This document shows, one piece after another, positions 54,578-63,118 of a DNA stretch of 64,000 bases. How positions within the stretch are numbered: position 1 is the stretch's first letter; each line of letters starts with the position of its first letter. Below the pieces are notes generated by a model that saw only the letters and a program-made list of their open reading frames with translations, searched no databases and had not been told where the DNA came from. A program made the translations under genes and the position numbers. The stretch spans positions 39,111,144 through 39,175,143 of the forward strand of contig NC_061511.1 in the NCBI RefSeq assembly GCF_022539505.1, in the 5' to 3' direction. This stretch comes from Lolium rigidum (taxonomy: Eukaryota > Streptophyta > Magnoliopsida > Poales > Poaceae).

Positions 54578-55783
54578 GTTTGGTTCAGCTGTGGATTCTG
54601 AAAAATCTGCTGTCAACTGTGGACCGTGGAAAAGCTACCGTGAGTTAGAAACTGTGAAAAAACCGAAAGTTGTGGCTGGACCAACTGTAATACTATGGAT
54701 TTCGCATAAATTAAACAAAGGAACCAGTTTTATTCATTTAATTAATCGCATAGTCTTACTTGATATAATAAGCGCATAACGATTATTACAATAGACAAAC
54801 ACTTGAAGAGACATTGAAATTTGTACGGGCAATCCAAGTTCATACAAATTCTTTTACATGGCTCGGTTCACTGAACCCTCCTTACAAATCAAAGAATCAT
54901 CACATGTGGCTGAATCTATATTCTAGAATTCTCTTTAGAATTTATAATGCGTCTGATGCAAAAAAGGTTGAGATTAAATTTGATTTGACAATTATCACGA
55001 CAGCTAAAATTGATCACACACTACCTCACACAAACTGAAACCTCGGTTGCTGAACTACAGACGACCAAGCGAAAAGAAGAAGGGCATCAAATCAATGACG
55101 AGGACAACCTTGCTGGGTGCCACAGGGCCGGAGCTGGGCGACGGAAGCATGCATGGGTCGGTGCGTGGCCTGAAGGGGTTGCCATGGAGAGGACCGGCAT
55201 GTTCCATGCCGGAGGAGGTCGGAGGTCGGAGGGAGTGGCCCACGGCGGAGAAAGCTGGAACAGATGCAGAGTGGGGCTGCAATTCCTGGGGCGGCGGTTT
55301 AATTCCGGCCAGATGCGGGGCGGGACGGCGCTGCACAACTACGTAACCACCGGCGGCGCGATGCGTGTGTGGGAGAGAGCCTCTTGCAGCAGGGAATGCA
55401 CAAAGAATGGAGTGGGGCATCCAGAGAAAAGGTGGAGGACAGATGGACGGGAGCCTTGTCGCTGTTGGTGTTGGCCGGATGGATGAGTACTGGCCGGAGG
55501 GGCTGCGACCTAACCCGTGACCTCTCTGCGATACGCGAGGTTAGAGTTTTTCCGTGGTAGCTCCAGCTGCGGAAGAATTGTTAGTGGGCATGGCGGGTAA
55601 TTTCAACGCAAATTTCAATCTCACCGCAACGGAAGCAGGTTGTCTGGAGGTGCTGCGAGAAATACACAGTGAGAAGCTGGCTGCATGCGCGCGTTCGCGG
55701 AATCTGCTGTGAGAAATATGTCTTTGGTTCACGTTTTGCTTTTCACCGCAAAAGCAGGTTTGATAAGCGCAACCAAACGGACC
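54578..55783. other. Interior and right end of the MULE-like element
   Basis: AT-rich for the first 450 bp, then GC-rich from about 55090 to 55560, and ending in GCGCAACCAAACGGACC. Both strands of the GC-rich block are open for 80-158 codons. No transposase motif is present. Non-autonomous MULEs often carry captured host exons (Pack-MULEs), and the GC-rich block could be one, but I do not recognise the source gene. Confidence 0.5.
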
Positions 55784-55792
55784 ATAAGGGCC

Positions 55793-56030
55793 TTGGATGT
55801 CTAGGCGTTGAAATCGTTTTGTACTGGATGGATTTGGATGCATGGTGGGTCAACTAAATGTGGACTAGACATAGAGGAGACCGCATTTAGGTGGATAATT
55901 ATTAGACTCCTGTGTATTGGAACACTGATCCAGTTCTAGATTTAACTGAAATTGTTCCACCGTGGAGGTCGTAGGATTTTTTGTTTGTTTTTGTTTCAGT
56001 AAGCGAAACTAAGCTTTTCTTAACTATAAG
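55793..56030. other. No gene recognised
   Basis: This is sequence between the MULE target site and a MITE. It has no notable open frame or repeat. Confidence 0.4.
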
Positions 56031-56242
56031 TTACTGCTAGAAAACATGTCTTTTATTCGGAGCTGCATGAAGTATTAGTCCCGCCTAAGTTTGAACCGGT
56101 AGAACGCCGAAAAGTTTTAGTCCCGGTTCGTAACGGTGCGAAAATCTTTAGTCTCGGTTGGTGTCCCCAACCGGGACTAAAGGTTCACCCCTTTAGTCCC
56201 GGTTGGAGACACCAACCCGGAATAAATGTTTTCTAGGTTAAT
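56031..56242. mobile_element. Small CACTA-type MITE remnant
   Basis: The ends CTAGAAAACATGTCTTTTATTC (from 56037) and, on the opposite strand, CTAGAAAACATTTATTCCGG (from 56236) form an inverted repeat. Inside, TTTAGTCCCGGTT and its complement AACCGGGACTAAA recur and can fold back (about 56145-56220). This motif set is widespread in grass CACTA-derived miniature elements (established knowledge). The outermost CACTA bases are degraded and the TSD is unclear. Confidence 0.6.
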
Positions 56243-56345
56243 TTTTTGCTCTCAACGCACCCCCCCTGGATCGCCTTTTTTAACTTTGTAAAATACAAAA
56301 GAAAATGATAGAAAATTTTAAAAATAAAATATTTCGAGATTCATG

Positions 56346-59098
56346 TATGTTCTACCGGTACGGCGCGCTCAGAGCCGGCCTGCCCCTGGCCGTCGAGGTG
56401 CTCCTCGACTACGTTCGCAACCCTGCCTTCCTCCGGAACCAAGTTCGGTGTAAGGTGACCAATATCTGCACATTAAGATCAAGTAGCAGATGATGATCTG
56501 CAGATTAAGATTAAGGTGATTCTTTGCCCATTGAGTTGGATGATTTGCTGTTCTTTTAGGTGGCTGAAGCTCGGGAGGAGTTGTCGTTTCTGGAGAGTAA
56601 TCCTCAACTGTTTCTTCGGGAATCGCTGCACCGTGTTGGTTATTCCGGCGCTCTTGGAAACCCGCTGTTCCCTACCAAGGAAGCTCTTGGGAGGATCAAC
56701 CGTGGTGCCATTTGCAATTTCTACTTTGTAAGTTTCAGTTTTTCTATTTTTTTTATCTTGATTCAGTATGAAAGGTGTGTTTTCACATCGGTCATATAGT
56801 GTTTGTTATTCTGTATAAGTGCTCTGTGCAAATATGAAATATCAGCAATCATTCTATTGTTATGAGTTGCTTTGTGGAGTATCTGAAACTGGCAGATTAT
56901 GACTCGGTACAATAGTATGTTTCTACAACATTATTCGTATGGTACAAGTTCGATCTTTACAACAACAATGGCAACATTCTAATAGTATCTAGACCTGCAA
57001 AAATGGTTTCGTATGTGCATTTCAGTTAAAGACCTGAAAAAGGGTTTCGTATGTGCATTTCTGTTATGGTATAAGTTCTGCGGGATCTTCCATTCTAGAT
57101 GTTTACGACAACAATAGAAAAAAATTCTGTTCTAATAGTAGGAAGAACTGCAAAATGGTTTCGTGTGTGCATTTCAATGATTAATATGTTGATTCCCTAT
57201 AGGAAGAAGATTGTTGTGTTTTCTTCTACATCCTAACAGTTAAAGCCAATTGCTAGTAAAATGTAGAAGATCAATAATTATTACTGTAAGAGGAAAACTA
57301 TACTGCTGACCGCTTGGTTTTAGCTGCATCAGGCGTGAACCACCAGCATTTGGTAGACATTGCAGCACCCTTGTTGTCTGATCTGCCCAAGGGGTCTCCT
57401 ATGCACAAACCAAAGTCGGCGTATACTGGTGGAGATTTCAGGCACAAAACTGACTCTGAGGTGATTGATAGGCTCTTCTCTCTATAGCTTCTTCCGCTCT
57501 TTCCCGTTCTAGTCTTTAGCTTGTTTCCATTCTCTCCTCTTTTGGGTTAGTATCATGCCCCCCTGTGCAGGTCACACACGTGGCGATGGCTTTTGAAGTT
57601 CCAGGAGGCTGGCATCAGGCAAAATCAGCTGTAATCATGAAAATCATGCAGGTGTAATGATGTCTTAGAATGAATTATTGTTGATTAACTCATTAGCTAC
57701 TGTACTGTGATTGTAAATGGGAAACTTATGAGCTTATTTGTAAAACTATTTACAGGCATTGATGGGTGGCGGAGCTTCATACTCCAGTGGTGGTCCAGGG
57801 AAAGGAATGCAGTCCCGGCTTTGTAAGTTGTGAATCCACTATAACTATCAATTATGATACTGATTTCATAACAGTGCAATTAGATGCCTGGTGATTCATG
57901 TATTTTGCTTGTATTTTACAACTCAAAGCTGCATTTCTTGTTACATTACACCTTTTATAGAAAAATGGATAGCTTCTGCACAGAGGTTAAGGAAATCATT
58001 GTTTATTTTCAGATCTCCTGGTTATGATGGAGTATGATTGGATGCAAGCAATTTCAGCATTTAGTACTGTGTATGATGACACTTGTCTATTTGGTATTCA
58101 TTTGGCTGCGGTGAGATAAATATTATTCTTCATCTTTTGAGCTAATAATATTATGTTCACTTGAAATTGGTGTTCTTTTTGTTTCAATCATTTCACTAAA
58201 GATGCTACCAGAATGAGCCTTGTAGTTAAAGTGACTTAAATTGTAATGCTATATAAAGGTGTGCATACAGCAACATAGTTTTATCTGTCAGGTCATTTGA
58301 ACAGCTTTCTTATTCTGAACTGATATAGCCATCCGATCTTGTCACTGAGGCTGTTGATATTGCTATAAAAGAATTGACAGCAATTGCAAGACCTGGCGAA
58401 GGTACAAGCTGGCCATGCCTTGCTTACATATTTACCCAGTCTGAAATCTGTCAAACTGTCTCTGTTATACAGTTACTGAAGCTGAGCTCAATCGAGCGAA
58501 AAAATCGACGGTTTCATCTGTTCTACAGAACCTCGAATCCAGGGTAAAGCAGAGAGCACCTCAACCATTCTTTATCTGTTTTCTTTTCAAGCAATCTTGC
58601 TCCCCTTTTCTCGCTTTACTTTATTCGGTATATTCAGCGTGATTTCTTAATTTCACAGAAAAGTCATACAGAAGACATCGGGAGGCAAATCCTGATCGAT
58701 AGTTCAGGGTAAAACTACCGTGACCTTATTTTCTAACGAAACCTGCTTCTCTTATGGAGAACTAATGAAAACCTTTTATGCTTGTTTTTCTGTCCATGTT
58801 ATAACAGGAAGGCGAGCCAGCACTTCCTAGAGTGCATCGATAAAGTGACTCTCGATGATATTACGTTGGTTGCGCAGAAGATGCTGTCCTCATGCCCTAC
58901 CATGGCGAGCTGGGGAGATGGTTTGCACTTAATTTGCTTTGTTGAAACAAAATCTGGTTGTTCAGTGGGACTATCTTAATTTTCTGCTACCACCTTTTCC
59001 ATGCAGTCGACAAGGTGCCTACTCATGAATACGTCCGCAAGCGGATCGAGTTGCCCATGAGTGATCTCATGTGGGCGCTAAAAAGCTTATTTTCTTGA
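56346..59098 (+). pseudogene. 5'-truncated mitochondrial processing peptidase alpha-subunit gene
   Basis: MPP-alpha recognises matrix-targeting presequences for the beta subunit; in plants it is part of the cytochrome bc1 complex. Eleven exons with GT/AG borders are readable: to 56454, 56560-56727, 57293-57460, 57571-57651, 57756-57822, 58013-58110, 58329-58401, 58473-58543, 58659-58708, 58808-58920 and 59007-59098. Phases agree throughout, giving about 360 residues without a stop. Family motifs include DYVRNPAFL, LHRVGYSGALGNPL, ENYTADRLVLAASGV, the glycine-rich loop GGGASYSSGGPGKGMQSRL, NLESR, EDIGRQIL and TMASWGD. The transit peptide and roughly the first third are missing, and no homology precedes 56346. 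The C-terminus (RIELPMSDLMWALKSLFS) departs from the usual short tail. It is a gene fragment or a truncated paralogue; the intact frame suggests it is young or still constrained. Confidence 0.85.
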
Positions 59099-59134
59099 TG
59101 CCTCACAGACTCTGCCGTCAGCAAGTCCGATGCT

Positions 59135-62100
59135 ATGTCTCCGGCGGCGGGATCTCGTTTCTTCTGCCTGCAGGAGGAAGACGATGACCCCGTTGAGGAC
59201 GCTCGGGCGACGGCGGAGGAGGCGGCTTGGTCTGCCCTAGGTTTTGAGCCTGAGGTTCGGCAGATCGGGCGGTCGCCGGCGTTGACCAAGGAGGAGGTGG
59301 AGGCGGATTTTTGGTCTAAGATTGGCTACCCGACCAGAGAGTCCAGGGCTTGGTCGCGTGCGACGGCGTCGGAGGTATGTTCTTCGTTTTGCAGGTCGAC
59401 GGAACGGGCTAGGTCCTCGTCGCCATCAACACGGATAAAGACCAAAGGGACGACGACAAGGGCTGCGTCTTCTTCGCCTGTGGGTTTGAGGATCGCTCGC
59501 ATGCCGCGGATCAAACCTTGGCGAGGACCGCTACCTCGCCGTCGTGTGACGCCGGCGCCCGTGTTCGGGGATTTCCTCTCGGCGGCCTCGCCGCAGCGGC
59601 CGGCGGGGAAGGAGCTGCTGGTTCCTTCGATCGGGAGAGCACTTCCGCTCTGCCGTGTGATGCCATCGCGGCGAGGTGGGGTGGCAGTGTCGGGCTCGGA
59701 GACGGCTGCGCGATCGCCGGAGGACGAGGCGTCGATCAAGCCGCGATTCACGTCGCGTTTCGAATCGTCCTCGATGGCGCCCGCAGTTTTCCTTGCTGGG
59801 CCGCGTGCTGAGTGGGCTGGGCTCCGGTGGGCTGTCAGAGAGGCACAGCGTAGAGGATACGAGGGGCACATGCAATCACGTACCGTGATCGATGCCCCTT
59901 GTCCCTCACATCGCGCCGCCGCCAGACTTTCCCAGTCGCACGCCGCAGCTGCCCCTTCGTCATCGTCGCCTTCGCTCGCTACGCCGCCGTCGTCTTCCGC
60001 TGCTTTCACTTCTTCATCGTCATCGTCGCTCCGCTGTTCTTCGCGCCCCGCAGCCGCCGCCTCGTCGTCGCCGACATCGTGCTCTTCATCGTCGTGCTCC
60101 GTCTGGACGTCGCCGCCCGCGTGCTCTGGGCAGCGGCGATCGTTCGCCGAGGTAGTCGCCGGTTCCCCCTCGGCTGTGGTGATGGCCGGGGCTGCGAGGC
60201 CTCCGGCGCCTCCCGGGGCGACGGCGGCAATGGCTGCGCCCGCGTCTACACCCGCGTCCTCGGCAGTTGGGGCGGTTCCCTCTGGGGCAGCGTCGGCCGC
60301 CGCTCCGAGTCCCTACATGGGACCTCCTGGCTTCCAGGGGTGGCCGGCGGGTGTACCCATGCCGCAACCCGCCCCTGCGCCGAGACAGCCTGCCCCGTAC
60401 GTGGGTCCTTCTGCGGGATATCGTCCGCCTTTTCGTCCGCCGGTGCCTCAGCCGCCAGTGCACTTCACGCCGCCTCAGCAGTACCAGCAATTTCAAGGTC
60501 CGTATCAGTATTCTGTCCCTAACCAGCAGAGTATGCTTCAGCCTCCCATGCAGCAGCCAGTACTCCAGCAGCCACTGCCGCAGCCTGGTCAGGTGAAGAA
60601 GAGGCGGAAGAAGAAGCCTGCTGTGGCTCAGGGGCAGCCGGCGCCTCCGGCAGGACAGCAGCCGCTACCCTTGGTGCAGGCGGTACCACCCCTTGGACAG
60701 TTGGTGTCAGCTCCGATGGTGATTTCTGATACTCCTCAGGTCCCTGTGCAGCCTATGGTTCCTGCTCCTGAGGTCGTTGCACCAGTGGCGAAGCAGAAGA
60801 AGGCCGGAAAATGTTGGAAATGTGCTGTTAATACTCATGCTACTAAAGATTGCAAGGCTATTCATTATTGTCTGATTTGTGATTCAGGGGCACATCCCAC
60901 TATTAGGTGTCCGGTTCTGAAATTGCCTAGACCCACGAGCTTCTTTGTTGGTTGCGGTAATGATGCCACACTTGATCTTCGGTTTCCAGACTCAGTGTAT
61001 AAGCCACAGTCGATCTCTTCTGGAGCGCCCACAGCTTTAGTACAGGTGTCAGGGGAAGGGGTTGTATCTGCAGCTGATGTTCAGAGTCTGTTGGCCCGCA
61101 TGTGTCCAGGGAACCCAGCGTGGAGATGGGAGGCGGTGCCCCATGGGGCTAATGCTTTTCTTATTGGTATTCCTACAGCTGATGACTTGTCCCGGATTGA
61201 TGGTATGCAGATGAGTGTACCCAAGGTTAATGCTCAGGCTCTAGTTTCTTCTTGGGTGCATCAGGATGTTCAGCCTCTTTTCGTTATGCAGCCGGTTTGG
61301 GTGCACGTCAGTGGAGTACCGGATTCTGTTCGACATTTCTTAGGTATCTGGGCAGTGGGTTCTCTTATTGGCACCACTCTTGATGTTGATTTGTTCTCTC
61401 TTCGGAGTCAGGGGATTATTCGTGTTCTTGTGGCTATGCGTGACCCTTCGGTTCTGGAGAAGAATAATGGTTACCTGGAGGTGGTTGCACTTTTACAGCT
61501 TAGTGGTTATCGTTTCCGGTTCGCTCGTGAGGCGGGGGGGTTCCAGCCAGACCCTCGGTTTCGACCTTTTTTCTGGAAGGAGGGAGGGGATGATGATGGT
61601 TCACATGGTTCAGAGGAGGACAGGCCTGATGAGGCACCTGCCGAGGCGGCACCTGAGGCTGCTCGTATGGATGTTGATGGACATCCCCCGACGCAGTCTG
61701 GCACGTCGGTGGTGCAGTCTACGCAGGTGGCCTTGACTCCTTTCAACCACTCGCCGATGACGGATAGAGGGCGGCAGATTGTGGCGCGTGCTAGAGTCGA
61801 GGCGCCACACTTGGTCGCCTCACCCCCTGTAGCTCCACGGGAGCCCTCACCCTCCAGAGTTCGGATTTTTTTGCAGGGTCGTACTCGTCCGGTCTCCGTT
61901 CCACCGCAGGGGCAACAGTCACTGGCTCCGTCTCCTTCTTCGACTCAGACGAGTTCAGTGGTGTCGCCGACTTCGATGGTGCAGCGGGCCGCTGCGTCCT
62001 CGCTGCATGCGCAGCCGACTCCGCTCACCCACCTGGCTGTGCCGCAGCCAGCCACGGCGCCGCTGCTGCAGCCAGTTGGTGATTCTACGCTGCGCGCGCC

Positions 62101-63118
62101 AGGGGCGGCCATGGAGTGGCCGGCCTCGTTGCCCCACCAGGCGGTGTCGCAGCCGGCCACGGCGTCGCCATTACCACCTGCTGGGGACCCCGCGCCACCG
62201 GTGCAGCAGGCCACCACGACGTCGTCTACGCCGGGGCAGGCGGTCTCTAAGGGCGCCACGCAGGGGGACCGGCTGGAGGTGTTGCCCGAGCCTGCTTCGC
62301 CTTTGCCACGTCCGAGTGACGCAGTGGTGGAGGAGATGCGGGTTTGCGAGCACCGGACTCCGAGGACTCCGCTCCCTATGACGGGCATGTCTTCCGAGCT
62401 TGCGGCTCCACCAGCTTCTTCGTCGCCGCCGTCTGCGTCGCCATCTACCGCCACACCGCCGGCCAAGGCGGGAGAGGTACAGGGGGCTTCTTCACCCGCT
62501 TCCCCTGTATCGGCTCCTGCTTCACCAGTTGGTTCTCCGCCGCGCTCGCCCACTCCGTCGCCAGCCTCCTTGCAGCTACCTTCACTCACGGTCCCTCCTC
62601 CAGTCGTTCAGCCGACGGTGAGGAGAAGTGGGAGGTTTGCTCTATCGGAGGATGGGGCGGGGGCGACGGATGAGGGCGTCATGCAGAGAGCCATGCGACG
62701 CAAGGCGGAGATGAACCTTGACACGGCAGGTATTAAACAACCGCCCAAGTCTTTTGTTTCTTTTTCAGATACTCGTATTTCTTCTAATTTGAGTAGCCTA
62801 GGGGTTTCTTTGGGTACTCGGCCTGATGAGATTTCTGTTTCGGCTAATGTGTTGAGACAAACGGAGCTTGGCCGTCTAACGGTTGCTCAGAATGTCTCCA
62901 CTGGGCCTGAAACGACAGTTATAGACGATGATGATGATGACGACATCCTAGATGGTCAAATTCTCTCGGCTATAATTGGCAACATTTCAGAAGTTGATTT
63001 AGAACACGCGGAGCTTAGTTCTGATTTACAAGCGTCCGAACGTGGTTCTCGATCATCGGCTGGAAAGAAATCTCGCAGGTATGGTAAGAATTCTAAATCT
63101 AAAATAGTTTCTCGATGA
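59135..63118 (+). CDS. LINE ORF1 protein with zinc knuckles and DUF4283-like domain
   Basis: A 1,327-residue RNA-binding protein that would coat the LINE transcript. The first 240 residues are Arg/Ser-rich. Residues about 245-340 are Ser/Ala-rich, and 350-550 are Pro/Gln-rich. Paired CCHC-like knuckles lie from about residue 560 (CWKCAVNTHATKDC, CLICDSGAHPTIRC). A DUF4283-like RNA-binding fold follows at about 645-805 (NPAWRWEAVPHGANAFLIGI, FVMQPVWVHVSGVP). A long Pro/Ser/Ala-rich tail precedes an acidic run (seven Asp near residue 1270) and a basic C-terminus (SSAGKKSRRYGKNSKSK). Plant L1 ORF1 proteins are usually a few hundred residues, so this is unusually long. The low-complexity GC-rich halves explain the many shadow frames. 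Confidence 0.85.
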   Translation: MSPAAGSRFFCLQEEDDDPVEDARATAEEAAWSALGFEPEVRQIGRSPALTKEEVEADFWSKIGYPTRESRAWSRATASEVCSSFCRSTERARSSSPSTRIKTKGTTTRAASSSPVGLRIARMPRIKPWRGPLPRRRVTPAPVFGDFLSAASPQRPAGKELLVPSIGRALPLCRVMPSRRGGVAVSGSETAARSPEDEASIKPRFTSRFESSSMAPAVFLAGPRAEWAGLRWAVREAQRRGYEGHMQSRTVIDAPCPSHRAAARLSQSHAAAAPSSSSPSLATPPSSSAAFTSSSSSSLRCSSRPAAAASSSPTSCSSSSCSVWTSPPACSGQRRSFAEVVAGSPSAVVMAGAARPPAPPGATAAMAAPASTPASSAVGAVPSGAASAAAPSPYMGPPGFQGWPAGVPMPQPAPAPRQPAPYVGPSAGYRPPFRPPVPQPPVHFTPPQQYQQFQGPYQYSVPNQQSMLQPPMQQPVLQQPLPQPGQVKKRRKKKPAVAQGQPAPPAGQQPLPLVQAVPPLGQLVSAPMVISDTPQVPVQPMVPAPEVVAPVAKQKKAGKCWKCAVNTHATKDCKAIHYCLICDSGAHPTIRCPVLKLPRPTSFFVGCGNDATLDLRFPDSVYKPQSISSGAPTALVQVSGEGVVSAADVQSLLARMCPGNPAWRWEAVPHGANAFLIGIPTADDLSRIDGMQMSVPKVNAQALVSSWVHQDVQPLFVMQPVWVHVSGVPDSVRHFLGIWAVGSLIGTTLDVDLFSLRSQGIIRVLVAMRDPSVLEKNNGYLEVVALLQLSGYRFRFAREAGGFQPDPRFRPFFWKEGGDDDGSHGSEEDRPDEAPAEAAPEAARMDVDGHPPTQSGTSVVQSTQVALTPFNHSPMTDRGRQIVARARVEAPHLVASPPVAPREPSPSRVRIFLQGRTRPVSVPPQGQQSLAPSPSSTQTSSVVSPTSMVQRAAASSLHAQPTPLTHLAVPQPATAPLLQPVGDSTLRAPGAAMEWPASLPHQAVSQPATASPLPPAGDPAPPVQQATTTSSTPGQAVSKGATQGDRLEVLPEPASPLPRPSDAVVEEMRVCEHRTPRTPLPMTGMSSELAAPPASSSPPSASPSTATPPAKAGEVQGASSPASPVSAPASPVGSPPRSPTPSPASLQLPSLTVPPPVVQPTVRRSGRFALSEDGAGATDEGVMQRAMRRKAEMNLDTAGIKQPPKSFVSFSDTRISSNLSSLGVSLGTRPDEISVSANVLRQTELGRLTVAQNVSTGPETTVIDDDDDDDILDGQILSAIIGNISEVDLEHAELSSDLQASERGSRSSAGKKSRRYGKNSKSKIVSR

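Larger units (their letters stand above)
28587..55783. mobile_element. MULE-like element with 9-bp TSD, interrupted by the CACTA transposon
   Basis: Outside the CACTA element the ends read GGTGTGTTTGGTT (left, completed at 54578) and, on the opposite strand at the right end, GGTCCGTTTGGTT. This is a 13-bp inverted repeat with two mismatches. The flanks are an exact 9-bp direct repeat, ATAAGGGCC, at 28578-28586 and 55784-55792. A 9-bp TSD is the usual mark of Mutator-like elements. Without the CACTA insert and its 3-bp TSD the element is about 1.2 kb and has no transposase. Inverted repeats this short are at the low end for MULEs, so the superfamily is less certain than the boundaries. Confidence 0.68.

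Noticed and set aside
54095..54600. Overlapping 100-180-codon frames in the CACTA 3' subterminal region
   Set aside because: They run through CACGGCAAAG repeats on both strands and encode only the repeat translated in different frames.
28578..55792. PIF/Harbinger reading of the outer right-stack element (TSD TAA with GGGCC... ends)
   Set aside because: The inverted repeats would then be of unequal length (18 versus 14 bases to the shared GTTTGGTT). The 9-bp ATAAGGGCC duplication with equal 13-bp ends fits better.
59326..62589. Other long frames over LINE ORF1 on both strands
   Set aside because: GC-rich, codon-biased ORF1 leaves stop-poor shadow frames. Only the 59135-63118 frame has the zinc knuckles and DUF4283-like core.
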